NCBI GenBank assembly: GCA_045106175.1
Contig: JBGCEF010000032.1
Span: 1 to 41,287 of the forward strand
Direction of reading: 5' to 3'
DNA: 41,287 nt
Origin: TMED27 sp045106175
Lineage (GTDB): Bacteria > Pseudomonadota > Alphaproteobacteria > Micavibrionales > Micavibrionaceae
This document shows, one piece after another, positions 9,034-18,734 of this stretch (the first letter of the stretch is position 1; each line of letters opens with the position of its first letter). The position numbers were made by a program, and so were the translations under genes. A model generated the notes under the pieces. That model had not been told where the DNA came from. It searched no databases and saw nothing but the letters and a program-made list of their open reading frames with translations.

Positions 9034-10542
9034 TTAAGCAACTTTATCAAGATGCAAAAGCTGATCGTTCAACATACGCACAACATCACGCCCACCAGCG
9101 AGCGCATGTACAGCTAACGCTGGACCCTGACCTTGCTTGTTAACAACAATATCACCAACGCCAGCGATCGGCACAACTTTGCCCGCTGCTGTTTTATATT
9201 CTGTAACAAGTCCAGCCATCGGAACACCAATTTGTGCTTCGAAAGGATCCGTCCCCGGAATAATAACCTTATTATCATCTTGCACCACAAGGCCACCCGA
9301 CTTTTCATGAATAGGCAGTTGATCGTCACCAAACATGCTATGAAGGTTTTCAGGATCAAAACCAACCGCTTGAATAACCATATCGGCCTCAAGAACCTTC
9401 CCATCCGCAAGATGAACTTCTTTAACACCATCATCGCGTTGAACGATATGATCAGTCGAAGCATTAAATTCAAACCCAGCACCCTCTTCCGTAGCCGCTT
9501 GCACTTCTTTACCACCAGCCGCCATCTTTGACTGATCCTTGTAATAAACAAGCGTCGATGATTCCGCGTTTTGTATTGTCTTCGCCGTGCGCAAACAATC
9601 CATCGCCGTATCACCACCACCAATCACAACAACGCGTTTACCGTGAGCATCCAACGTTAAATCATCGTAATTGTGCGGTATATGAATACCTTCCAAACTC
9701 TGGCGCGACAAGAAATCAAGCGCCTGAATAGTATGCTCTCCACCATTTTCAGCTGAGATTGTACTTTTCGGCTTATACTTTCCTGTTGCCACAATAATGG
9801 CATCATGCTCTTCCGCAAGCTGTGAAAAAGCAACCGTATTATCGTTAGCCACATTGCCAATCGATGTGTTCATAACAAACTTAACGCCTGCTTCTTTAAG
9901 ACGCCCTGTATAACGCTCAACATCTTCAAAATCCATTTTCAAACGCGGAATACCAATCGCACCAAGACCACCCGCAACAGGCGCACGATCATAAATGGTA
10001 ACATCATACCCCTGCTCAAATGCCATCTCCGCTGCCGCAATCGCACCAAATCCTGACCCAACAATCGCAATCGACTTATCAAGTTTTTCTTTTTGCTCTA
10101 AATCCGGAACCCATCCATTCTTCCATGCGCGTGCATGCGTGTCATATTCAATACCACGAATAAGGATAGAACCTTGCTGCGTGCCTTCATAAATACACGA
10201 CCCTTCACACAATTTATCTGATGGACAAAGACGCCCTGTCAAAAGCCCCCAACGATTTGTCTTCCATGATTCCTCAAAAGCCGCCTCAAATGAACGATCA
10301 GCCTTATCTACCTCACCATTTTCAGCAAACGTAACACCGTCTTGATAAAGCTTGTTAATCTCAGGAATACCATTTTCCATCGGACAACCAGATGTATGAC
10401 ATCCCGCAGACCCACAGCTGGTACAATCCGTAGACGCATTAGCGATCAAGGCTGGTGTAACAGGCAATTCATAAGGAGCTTCCCCGCGCGCTTCTGGAGC
10501 AATCGTTTCAAGATAACGTTTTTCAACAGTTAATTGTGTCAT
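9034..10542 (-). CDS. gltD: glutamate synthase (NADPH) small subunit
   Basis: The product is 502 residues, as expected for GltD. It passes electrons from NADPH through FAD and iron-sulfur centres to the large subunit, which makes two glutamates from glutamine and 2-oxoglutarate in the cytoplasm. The N-terminal part has two cysteine groups (C40, C43, C48, C53 and C106, C112, C116) for the two [4Fe-4S] clusters. An FAD-binding GxGxxG is at residues 162-166 (VGSGFG) and a second dinucleotide motif, VVVIGGGDTAMDC, near 304-316 binds NADPH. AGGAG lies 6 nt before the ATG. It starts 9 bases after gltB ends, so gltBD is one transcript. I see nothing abnormal. Confidence 0.95.
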   Translation of the reverse strand: MTQLTVEKRYLETIAPEARGEAPYELPVTPALIANASTDCTSCGSAGCHTSGCPMENGIPEINKLYQDGVTFAENGEVDKADRSFEAAFEESWKTNRWGLLTGRLCPSDKLCEGSCIYEGTQQGSILIRGIEYDTHARAWKNGWVPDLEQKEKLDKSIAIVGSGFGAIAAAEMAFEQGYDVTIYDRAPVAGGLGAIGIPRLKMDFEDVERYTGRLKEAGVKFVMNTSIGNVANDNTVAFSQLAEEHDAIIVATGKYKPKSTISAENGGEHTIQALDFLSRQSLEGIHIPHNYDDLTLDAHGKRVVVIGGGDTAMDCLRTAKTIQNAESSTLVYYKDQSKMAAGGKEVQAATEEGAGFEFNASTDHIVQRDDGVKEVHLADGKVLEADMVIQAVGFDPENLHSMFGDDQLPIHEKSGGLVVQDDNKVIIPGTDPFEAQIGVPMAGLVTEYKTAAGKVVPIAGVGDIVVNKQGQGPALAVHALAGGRDVVRMLNDQLLHLDKVA

Positions 10543-10551
10543 ATCTATCTC

Positions 10552-13500
10552 CTAACCTTTTGCAACGTCTAAAACGGGCGCTGCTTCGTTACTATTGGCG
10601 GGTGCAACACGTTTAAAGTGATGAACCGCATTATCCCAGTCATCAAGCAAAGCTTGCGCATAATATGATCCTGTTTCACGAATATGTTCCGCAATCCGCT
10701 CACGCAGCGCATCAGCCTTATCAGAAGCCCCGTCAAGGCGCTCGATCTTTTCCGCAACATCTTTATTCGCTTTGGATTTAAGCGCATCATCAGGATCATA
10801 AACAAACGCTTCACCGCCGCTCATCCCCGCACCAAAGTTTTTACCAACACTCCCAAGAATAACAGCCTGTCCACCGGTCATATACTCCAAAGCACTATCA
10901 CCCGCACCTTCGACAACTGTTTTCGCACCGGAAAGACGAACACCAAAACGGTTCCCTGCACGACCAGCTGCAAACAAATCACCGCTCGTTGCACCATAAA
11001 GGCACGTATTACCGATGATAATATTATCCTGTGATGCTTGCGAAACGGAGCTAACTGCTTCTGGTCTAATGCTTATTGAACCACCAGATAGGCCTTTACC
11101 AACATAATCATTAGCAACGCCCTCTAGTCTAATATCAACTCCAGAGCGCGCAAACGCACCTAAAGACTGCCCTGCAATACCCGTTAAATTCAATGTCGCA
11201 AACTGCGTAGATGCGTCTGCTCTACCTTTATATTCTCTCGCAATTTCACCAGAAATACGCGTACCAACATTACGGTGCTGATTAGTAACCTCATGATTAA
11301 TAACAACATTATTTCCGGCCTTAATCGCATCACCCTGCGCACTAACCCAATCACGATCCAATGATATAAAATTAGGGTTCAACGGGTTACGGTACTCACT
11401 ACGCGGACCATCGACATAATATTTACGCTCAGCCTCACCACCCATGAAAGGCAAAATACCGGTTAAATCAACACCAAGATTTTGCGCTTTTTCCTGTTTC
11501 AATAAATCAGTACGGCCAATCACTTGATCCAATGATGTAAAACCAAGAAGCGCAAGGTTTTCACGAACATCTTGTGCAATATTACGGAACATACGTTCCA
11601 CGCCTTCTGGCGTTCCGGTAAAGTTAGCACGCAAATCTTCACGCCCCGTTGCAACACCAACTGGACATTCACCAGTTTGACATTTTCTAACAAGCCCACA
11701 CCCCTCGGCAATAAGGGCCTGAAGGCCAAATCCGAATTCTTCTGCCCCCATCATAGAAGCCATAACAATGTCTTTACCTGTGCGAAGACTACCATCCGTC
11801 GTTAAACGAACCTTGTCACGAAAGCCCTCTTTCGTAAGCGCCTGATGTGTTTTCGCCAATGCTGTCTCAAATTCTTGTCCGGCATGCGTAATAGATGTTT
11901 GCGGAGATGCGCCCGTCCCGCCACGACCACCAGCAATATGAATAACATCCGCACCCGTTTTAGCAACACCAACCGCAATCGTATCAACACCGCTAGATGC
12001 AACCAACTTGACCCTTACTTTTGCATCGGGATTAACCTCTTTCATATCAAAAATAAGCTGAGCCAAATCTTCAATCGAATAAATATCATGATGCGGCGGC
12101 GGGGAAATAAGTGTCGTGCCTGGTTCACAATGACGCAACTTGGCAATTTCAACACTGACCTTTCCACTCATAAGCTGCCCGCCTTCACCTGGCTTTGCAC
12201 CCTGAGCGACTTTAATCTCTATCTCATCTGCACTTGATAAATAATCTGTCGTAACACCAAAACGCCCCGAAGCAACCTGCTTGATCTTGGATCGTCTCTC
12301 TTCATCCCAAATACGCTGGGGATCTTCCCCACCTTCACCGGTGTTCGATTTACCGCCAATGCGGTTCAATGCAATCGCTAATGTCTCATGCGCCTCGGGT
12401 GAAATTGACCCCATCGACATCGCCCCTGTCATAAGACGTTTCATAACCTCTTCAACAGGTTCAACATCGTCAACAGAAACAGGTTGATTAGCATTAGAGT
12501 GATCAAAACCCATCAAATCGCGAACATAGATAGGGTTTTTGTTAGCCTGATGATCAATGAAACGGGCATATTGCTGGTAAGTCTCATAACTCTCTGCTGG
12601 GTCGTCTTGATGAACAGACTTTTGCAAAAGATCCGCTTTCCATTTATCAATCGCATGCGGAAGCTGGTCTTTACGAAGACGTATAAAACCACCTTTTTCT
12701 AAAGTATCCGCGCCAAGCCCTCTTTCATGTTGTGCGATGATACGCTCCTGAAGATGGTAAACTCCAAGACCACTAATCGGCGTTGGAACACCTGGGAAAT
12801 AATCACCCACAAACTCATCGGAAAGCCCCAGCGCCTCAAACAAACGCGCACCACGGTATGAATTCACATCCGAAATACCCATTTTCGACATAATTTTCAA
12901 AACACCGGCATCAATCGCTTTTGTGTAATTCGCAACTGCTTTATCCGCATCAACACCATCAAGCTTACCATTACGCTCAGCCGCCAATATTGTTTCTTCT
13001 GTCAAATACGCATTCACAGTATCCGCGCCCATACCAATCAACGTGGCAAAATCATGCGGATCAGCCGCTTCTGACGAACGCACATTGAGAGATGTTCTAC
13101 CCCGCGCGCTGCTATCTATAAGCTCAGAGTGAACAGCACTGGCAACAAGCAACATAGGTATCTGAACACGATCCGCACTGGCATGCTCATCTGTCAAAAT
13201 AATATGTTGGCCTTTTAAGGCTGCATCTCTTGCCTGTGACTTAATCTCCTCAATACGATCAAGCATACCAAATTCCGACGCGCCCGCATTAAAGGTCGCA
13301 TCAATCTCAACAACATCATCACCAAGCTGATCTTTAACCTTCGCAAAAGTTGCATTTGAAAGAACAGGACTATCAAGCTGCACAAGGTCTTTCTGCTGGC
13401 TTGCATCACCACCAATATTAAATGATCCAAGCGTTGTAATCAGGCTCGTAACATTTTCTTCACGGATAGGATCAATGGGTGGGTTCGTAACCTGCGCAAA

Positions 13501-15084
13501 TTTTTGTTTGAAGTAATGCGACAAAGGACGATAAATGCTCTTATCAGTCAAATAAGCAGGTTGCGCATCATCACTCATCGACCCCAATGGCTCTTTACCA
13601 TCTTTCGCCATGGGTGTAATAAGCATATCAATTGTTTCTTGGGTATAACCAAAAAGCGCCTGACGCTCTAAAAGAGAACCATCATTAAGATCTCTCGGCG
13701 CTGCTAAGTCTGCTTTTTCAAGCTTTTTAATATGCTTCAACGCTTCTTCAATATTGAGCTTTTCTTCAAGCCCAACAACGGCCTGTTGCTTTAGCTCCTG
13801 ATCATACTGAACACCGCCATTTTCGATATCAATCCCTAAAAGCTCACCCGGCTCAAGATTTCCGCGCTTTGTAATATGCGCAGGATCAATCTCAACCATG
13901 CCCTCTTCAGAACCGGCAACGATCAAGCCATTCGTCTCATCAATAACATAACGCACAGGACGCAGCCCATTACGGTCTCCACCAAGAACTAATTGTTTCG
14001 CATCAGACATAGCCAACGTTGCGGGCCCATCCCACGGCCCTGTCACCGCCGAAATATATTCATACATCTGACGCTCAGAATCAGGAATTGAAGTATCATG
14101 CTGGAATGCAGGCGGCACCAAAATTGTTTTAATTTCTGGTAATGAATAACCAGCCAACGATAAAGCTTCGATAACATTATCAACATTCGCGGAGTCTGAA
14201 CCACCAGGTTGGATAATCGGCAAAATATGATCCGCATCTTCCCCGTAAGCTTCACGGATCAGATTGTCGAGGCGAGAGATATTATTAACATTCCCCTGTA
14301 AAGAATTAATTTCTCCATTATGCGCAAGAAAACGATAAGGATGCGCACGTTCCCATACAGGTGTCGTGTTTGTCGAAAATCTCTGATGGAACGCAGCATA
14401 TGTTGATTTAAGCTCAGGATTCTTAAGGTCCGTGTAGAGATCTCCCAAATCAGTCGCAAGCGACAACCCTTTATAAACAATCGTGTTAGAGCTCATCGAC
14501 GGAATGTAAAATGTCTCTGAAGCAGGACCAGCAAGCCCCTCATCAGCAACACGTTTTTCAATCACACGACGCGCAATATAAAGCTTTTTCTCAAACGCTT
14601 CCGCGCTTTGTCCCTCTTGCGCAGGGATAATAAGCTGCTTTTGTCTAGGAAGGCTAGCCTTAGCCCCCTCACCCAAGACATCTATATTAAGCGGCGTATC
14701 TCGCCATTGCGTATCCGAAAAACCAAACTCACCTTCCAAAACGTTTGTAACAATCGCTTCTATGGCGAGGCGCTCTTCTTCGCTATTTTGTGGCAAAAAG
14801 AATTGTCCAACAGCAACGTCACGACCATTAAGATCGGTCGAATTTTCTTTACCATACTCTGATTTGAAGAAATCTTGATCAAGACTAATCTTGATCCCTG
14901 CACCATCTCCGGTTTTACCATCCGCACCAACACCGCCGCGGTGCTGAACAGAAGCGATAGCTTCTAACCCTTTTTGGACAATAGCATGGCTTGCTTGTGC
15001 ACGTGTACTGGCGACAAAGCCAACACCACAAGCATCTTTATCATTGGCTGGAGCAAAATCGGAGGCAGGATTAATAGCGTTCAT
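10552..15084 (-). CDS. gltB: glutamate synthase (NADPH) large subunit
   Basis: The product is 1510 residues from ATG 15084; a TTG 15 bases upstream is also open but less likely. It begins with an 18-residue propeptide before Cys19 (KDACGVGF), the N-terminal nucleophile of the class II glutamine amidotransferase domain (to about residue 430). A central domain follows, then the FMN-binding synthase barrel, which carries the [3Fe-4S] cysteines C1129, C1135 and C1140 (CGLVRKCQTGEC), then the C-terminal GXGXG beta-helix. Together with GltD it makes glutamate from glutamine and 2-oxoglutarate, the second half of the GS-GOGAT route. The 124-base leader has overlapping inverted repeats that could control it. 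A PEPC-family gene lies directly upstream on the same strand. Confidence 0.95.
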   Translation of the reverse strand: MNAINPASDFAPANDKDACGVGFVASTRAQASHAIVQKGLEAIASVQHRGGVGADGKTGDGAGIKISLDQDFFKSEYGKENSTDLNGRDVAVGQFFLPQNSEEERLAIEAIVTNVLEGEFGFSDTQWRDTPLNIDVLGEGAKASLPRQKQLIIPAQEGQSAEAFEKKLYIARRVIEKRVADEGLAGPASETFYIPSMSSNTIVYKGLSLATDLGDLYTDLKNPELKSTYAAFHQRFSTNTTPVWERAHPYRFLAHNGEINSLQGNVNNISRLDNLIREAYGEDADHILPIIQPGGSDSANVDNVIEALSLAGYSLPEIKTILVPPAFQHDTSIPDSERQMYEYISAVTGPWDGPATLAMSDAKQLVLGGDRNGLRPVRYVIDETNGLIVAGSEEGMVEIDPAHITKRGNLEPGELLGIDIENGGVQYDQELKQQAVVGLEEKLNIEEALKHIKKLEKADLAAPRDLNDGSLLERQALFGYTQETIDMLITPMAKDGKEPLGSMSDDAQPAYLTDKSIYRPLSHYFKQKFAQVTNPPIDPIREENVTSLITTLGSFNIGGDASQQKDLVQLDSPVLSNATFAKVKDQLGDDVVEIDATFNAGASEFGMLDRIEEIKSQARDAALKGQHIILTDEHASADRVQIPMLLVASAVHSELIDSSARGRTSLNVRSSEAADPHDFATLIGMGADTVNAYLTEETILAAERNGKLDGVDADKAVANYTKAIDAGVLKIMSKMGISDVNSYRGARLFEALGLSDEFVGDYFPGVPTPISGLGVYHLQERIIAQHERGLGADTLEKGGFIRLRKDQLPHAIDKWKADLLQKSVHQDDPAESYETYQQYARFIDHQANKNPIYVRDLMGFDHSNANQPVSVDDVEPVEEVMKRLMTGAMSMGSISPEAHETLAIALNRIGGKSNTGEGGEDPQRIWDEERRSKIKQVASGRFGVTTDYLSSADEIEIKVAQGAKPGEGGQLMSGKVSVEIAKLRHCEPGTTLISPPPHHDIYSIEDLAQLIFDMKEVNPDAKVRVKLVASSGVDTIAVGVAKTGADVIHIAGGRGGTGASPQTSITHAGQEFETALAKTHQALTKEGFRDKVRLTTDGSLRTGKDIVMASMMGAEEFGFGLQALIAEGCGLVRKCQTGECPVGVATGREDLRANFTGTPEGVERMFRNIAQDVRENLALLGFTSLDQVIGRTDLLKQEKAQNLGVDLTGILPFMGGEAERKYYVDGPRSEYRNPLNPNFISLDRDWVSAQGDAIKAGNNVVINHEVTNQHRNVGTRISGEIAREYKGRADASTQFATLNLTGIAGQSLGAFARSGVDIRLEGVANDYVGKGLSGGSISIRPEAVSSVSQASQDNIIIGNTCLYGATSGDLFAAGRAGNRFGVRLSGAKTVVEGAGDSALEYMTGGQAVILGSVGKNFGAGMSGGEAFVYDPDDALKSKANKDVAEKIERLDGASDKADALRERIAEHIRETGSYYAQALLDDWDNAVHHFKRVAPANSNEAAPVLDVAKG

Positions 15085-15100
15085 AGAAAACCCGTTCAAA

Positions 15101-15148
15101 AATTATTTTTTTATTGATTGAAAAATAATTAAACAACACCAATCAATA
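15101..15148 (-). promoter_or_regulatory. overlapping inverted repeats in the gltB leader
   Basis: Two perfect inverted repeats interlock. AATTATTTTT (15101-15110) pairs with AAAAATAATT (15121-15130), and TATTGATTG (15112-15120) pairs with CAATCAATA (15140-15148). One arm of the second lies in the loop of the first, so in RNA the two stems either exclude each other or form a pseudoknot. They end about 17 bases before the gltB ATG. As DNA they could equally be operators. The stems are very AT-rich, so function is unproven. Confidence 0.4.
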
Positions 15149-15208
15149 TGTAAAGAAAAAAGAATAAAAAATACATATCATGCTATTTTTCTTTCATTAA
15201 ATACCGCG

Positions 15209-18200
15209 CTACTGTAATTCTCTGGCCGCCAATTCATAACCATAATCAGCATCAGCACTAAGAGAAGCGCGCCTGCTCCTAGCAGCTTGCAAAAGTGGAT
15301 TTGGCACGGAACCGTAAGCATCTTGGTCCATATATAAATCAACATTATTCCATGTCTGCGAGGCACGTTGGGACGCAGTAACAGCAAAACGCTGTTCCTT
15401 TGACAGCTCCGCATGACGGCCCTCTGCAACATCGCACAAAACTTGAGATGCCAACATTTCTCGACGATTACCATTATTGTCCTGATCAACATGCGGAAAT
15501 AAATGGTTGGTAGCCTCACCAATTAAAAAACGACCAATTTGTCCATCTGTACGTTCATTATGCAAGGACGCGAATTGCTCAATCTTATTTAAAGCTTTTC
15601 TAACTTTTTCAGGCTTTGTTCCCATAGCTGGTAATGAAGCATCAATATTTAAAGTCAGCTTTGAAAATTCTTCCGCATATGTCACAAACAAGGCCTGATC
15701 ATAATATAATTTTGCAGCAAAAGCTTGTTGAGGCGTAATCGTATCTTTGGACCCTTCATAGGTAAAAAGCGGAGGATCTTTTTTCGGATTAGCAGATGGA
15801 AAAACTTCAACGCTTTTTCCAATTCGCATCGCTTTTTCATGCGACCAATCTCCTGCGCCCAGACGATTCATTGCAAACGGCATATCCGATAAACTTGCGG
15901 TCCTTAAACCGTTTTTAATCATAGATGACCATAAAGGGTCTTTCAAAAACTCCTTAAGGTCACCATCTCCAATTTCACGGTTAATATAGGCTTCATGAAC
16001 GGCGCGCAAACCTTCACCATCAAATGCCCATCCATCATGAAATGTTCGCATATGGCTTATCGCAACCGTTGTTCCGATTGCACGCAAATCATAAAGGGGC
16101 TTGTCTTCACTTGTGGCAACTGCCGCAGCTTCAGAAGTTGCATCATTAACAATGGCCGCTTTTGAATCTGGGCGCGCCGCTTGATTAGCATCTCCTGCAA
16201 TCTTCATATTCGACGCCTGATCAGCCACCTCATCAGAGATACGCTTTCCGTCTTGGTCAACGGCATCACGCATGTTTTCGTATCCACGCATCATAACATC
16301 TTTCGCAATACTCTCAAAAACGCTACGCGCACCTTTTGAGAATTTAGCGGCTTGGTGAATATATGTTCCTCTTGGAACTTTTCCCATTAGCTCAAGGGAA
16401 CGACCAATCATCTCCCCAATCATTTTAAGATGATTACTTGAAATCCTGTTTGCATTCGCGCTCATAAAATCTGCCGCACGCCCCTGCTCAGTATTAGACG
16501 CAAACATAACATTAGCCAGAATTCTCTTATCATTTTTGTCATCAGGGTCCAAAGCACGTCCATTAAGGTGCCATTGAATGGCTTGTGCCTTCATACGCCC
16601 GGGTATGTGCGCATTACCGCCACCACGCGTTAAAACCTGACCATTACCCCACTTGATACAAATCGTTTGGTTAGTTTGAACGGCATATTTCATTAAATGA
16701 TTAATCGCGCGTGCCTGAATAAACATAGCCGCAGGACCTAACTGCTTCACAGAATCACTACATGGCAACATCGCCCCCAGCTTTTCCAAATAATCTTCCA
16801 AGCGCGGGTCATTCTCAACAGCACGCTTAAAGGATTCTTGTCCGCTATCTTTACTGAAATCAATAACATAGTCCGCTGAATCCTCAAGCGTTTCCATATC
16901 CTCATTCAGCATAGTATGCATCATGCGCCCGACACCAAAAAATTTCTCTCCCAAAAAATACTCATATTCTGGCGACATCTTCTTCGCCTCAGCCACAATC
17001 GACATACCAAATTTATCAGGATGAATTTTCTGAAGTTCAAGCCTTTCACCACGTTCACGCAGTTGATTAGGAAACCCCTTATCGTCTAACCCCTCTGGAA
17101 AGACACGATAATAATGTTCAAGCGCTTTACCTGGTTTCTGACGGGCGAACTGACCCACACGCTTCATCATTGCCATCTGTTCTTCATCCGACAATGACGT
17201 AAAAACACGGCTGGCAAGTGAGCGTTTCATTGAACCGGTTAAATACGCACGCTGAAAATCTCGGTCACCAAACAATGTATTCATAATATCAACATCAACA
17301 GGACCCGGCGCACGCTTTTCAATCTTGGCCGTCGTAAATGTATTTTTGTATTGACGCATTACAAACAGCGTATCTTCAAGTTCTGCCTTGCCCTTTCCTT
17401 GGGACACCTCTTCAACAACATGGCGCAGCCCAACCGTTAGCTTTTCATACAATTCCTTTTCAGAATTAACAGAAAAATCATCATTTTTACTGTAATCAAC
17501 ACTAAGGCCATCATAAACTTTTGAATACTGAGCCTTAAGATCCTTGTAATCAAAATCTTCATCACCCAATAAAACATCTTCGATACCTTTCAGACGCTTT
17601 TGAACTTTTTCTAGAGAACTTTTTGAATTTTTAAGGCTCTCTGCTAAATCTGGTTCAAGCTCTATGGCTCTTTTGATATCTGAAAGATGCTCATCAATCG
17701 CATCGCGCGTATACCCAACCATACCCTCAAGAAGCGCAACTTTATCTGCATTTGGCTTGCCATCACAATCACCAGCACCATTCCATGTGTGATACGGCAA
17801 TGTCATACGAATATGCCCCTCAAGCAAATTAGGTGCATACTCGGAATAATGCTTCTCTAATGATGCCTTCAATGCGCGATACGTCTTTCTCTGACCTTGC
17901 CTGTGCAACTTTGCCTGGTCACGATCATTTATCGTCTCTTCACGCACAGTCATTTTTTCTTTACGAGTAAGATCAACATCAAACATTTTATCAATAATCT
18001 GCGCAGCCGCAGTCGGACGCTCATCAACTGGAAGCTGATTAATCGCCAGCAACTCCCGAAAAAGCTGTTTACCATCATCGCTTAAATGCTGCGTAGGGTG
18101 TGAAGTCCCTGTTTTCCAGTGCTGAATAGTACCGATAATATTACCTATCTGCTCGGCATTGACCCCATTATCTTTAGCCTGCTTAATCATATGGTCAATG

Positions 18201-18535
18201 TCATATTCATTAAACTCACCATTAGCATTCAAAACAGCTATAATCGCTGATGAAGATTTAACTGAATTTCTAATAGTAAGAAATTTGGAGTATTGCGCCA
18301 TATCCTCAGGAGAGAGCGCATTAACCCGATTAGTAAGAATATGCTCGGCATCTTCTTGCAAAAGAATATCATCAAGATCTAGATATAAGGATTTGGCATC
18401 ACTATCAGGCATCTTGTGAATTCGCTCACGAATAACCTCTTCACGCATAAACGCATTAATATCTATTTCATCAAATCCAGATAAAGCAGAAGCAGAAACA
18501 GGATCGTAAGAAAGGGGTCGCTCATTTATACTCAA
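15209..18535 (-). CDS. divergent phosphoenolpyruvate carboxylase family protein
   Basis: The product is 1108 residues against about 880-950 for usual PEPC. It starts at TTG 18535, with GGAAG 6 nt upstream. Alignment by eye to PEPC motifs gives, in the right order: SHPTQ (catalytic His146), WNGAGDCDGKPN (251-262, family WxGGDRDGNPN), METLEDS (Glu548, a metal ligand in PEPC), SDSVK (593-597, with metal-ligand Asp594 and Lys597), WGNGQVLTRGGG (629-640, family HGRGGSIGRGG), LRAIG plus Arg830 (817-830) and PNPLLQ near the end. Canonical PEPC makes oxaloacetate from PEP and bicarbonate. Here the HGR of the glycine-rich loop has become WGN, and the terminal RNTG and nearby Arg of the aspartate site are missing. 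It may be a desensitised PEPC or a new enzyme. Co-orientation with gltBD (124-base gap) hints at a shared carbon-nitrogen role. Confidence 0.75.
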   Translation of the reverse strand: MSINERPLSYDPVSASALSGFDEIDINAFMREEVIRERIHKMPDSDAKSLYLDLDDILLQEDAEHILTNRVNALSPEDMAQYSKFLTIRNSVKSSSAIIAVLNANGEFNEYDIDHMIKQAKDNGVNAEQIGNIIGTIQHWKTGTSHPTQHLSDDGKQLFRELLAINQLPVDERPTAAAQIIDKMFDVDLTRKEKMTVREETINDRDQAKLHRQGQRKTYRALKASLEKHYSEYAPNLLEGHIRMTLPYHTWNGAGDCDGKPNADKVALLEGMVGYTRDAIDEHLSDIKRAIELEPDLAESLKNSKSSLEKVQKRLKGIEDVLLGDEDFDYKDLKAQYSKVYDGLSVDYSKNDDFSVNSEKELYEKLTVGLRHVVEEVSQGKGKAELEDTLFVMRQYKNTFTTAKIEKRAPGPVDVDIMNTLFGDRDFQRAYLTGSMKRSLASRVFTSLSDEEQMAMMKRVGQFARQKPGKALEHYYRVFPEGLDDKGFPNQLRERGERLELQKIHPDKFGMSIVAEAKKMSPEYEYFLGEKFFGVGRMMHTMLNEDMETLEDSADYVIDFSKDSGQESFKRAVENDPRLEDYLEKLGAMLPCSDSVKQLGPAAMFIQARAINHLMKYAVQTNQTICIKWGNGQVLTRGGGNAHIPGRMKAQAIQWHLNGRALDPDDKNDKRILANVMFASNTEQGRAADFMSANANRISSNHLKMIGEMIGRSLELMGKVPRGTYIHQAAKFSKGARSVFESIAKDVMMRGYENMRDAVDQDGKRISDEVADQASNMKIAGDANQAARPDSKAAIVNDATSEAAAVATSEDKPLYDLRAIGTTVAISHMRTFHDGWAFDGEGLRAVHEAYINREIGDGDLKEFLKDPLWSSMIKNGLRTASLSDMPFAMNRLGAGDWSHEKAMRIGKSVEVFPSANPKKDPPLFTYEGSKDTITPQQAFAAKLYYDQALFVTYAEEFSKLTLNIDASLPAMGTKPEKVRKALNKIEQFASLHNERTDGQIGRFLIGEATNHLFPHVDQDNNGNRREMLASQVLCDVAEGRHAELSKEQRFAVTASQRASQTWNNVDLYMDQDAYGSVPNPLLQAARSRRASLSADADYGYELAARELQ

Positions 18536-18734
18536 TGTATTCTTCCATAAATTTTATTTAAAGGATGAAAGTTTAATAAAGAATATGGAAAAATTTTGCA
18601 AACCTAATGTCTCAAAAAGAAATAATATTATAATTTTATGTCGTTTACCCCCAGAAAACGTGAAATATAAGCCTTGAATAATGGCATAGCCAACACTAAG
18701 TTGGCTCATCAATCCAAACATATTATGAGAAAAT
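18536..18734. other. divergent region between the PEPC-like gene and sitA
   Basis: This 199-base spacer must hold promoters for both directions. An inverted repeat, AGCCAA (18688-18693) and TTGGCT (18701-18706) with a 7-nt spacer, lies 29 bases before the sitA start and is a candidate operator. I could not match it to a known Mur, Fur or MntR box. Confidence 0.3.

Noticed and set aside
11520..12237. Long frames on either strand inside gltB
   Set aside because: They lie wholly within conserved gltB coding sequence, encode Arg/Leu-rich shadow peptides and have no ribosome binding sites.
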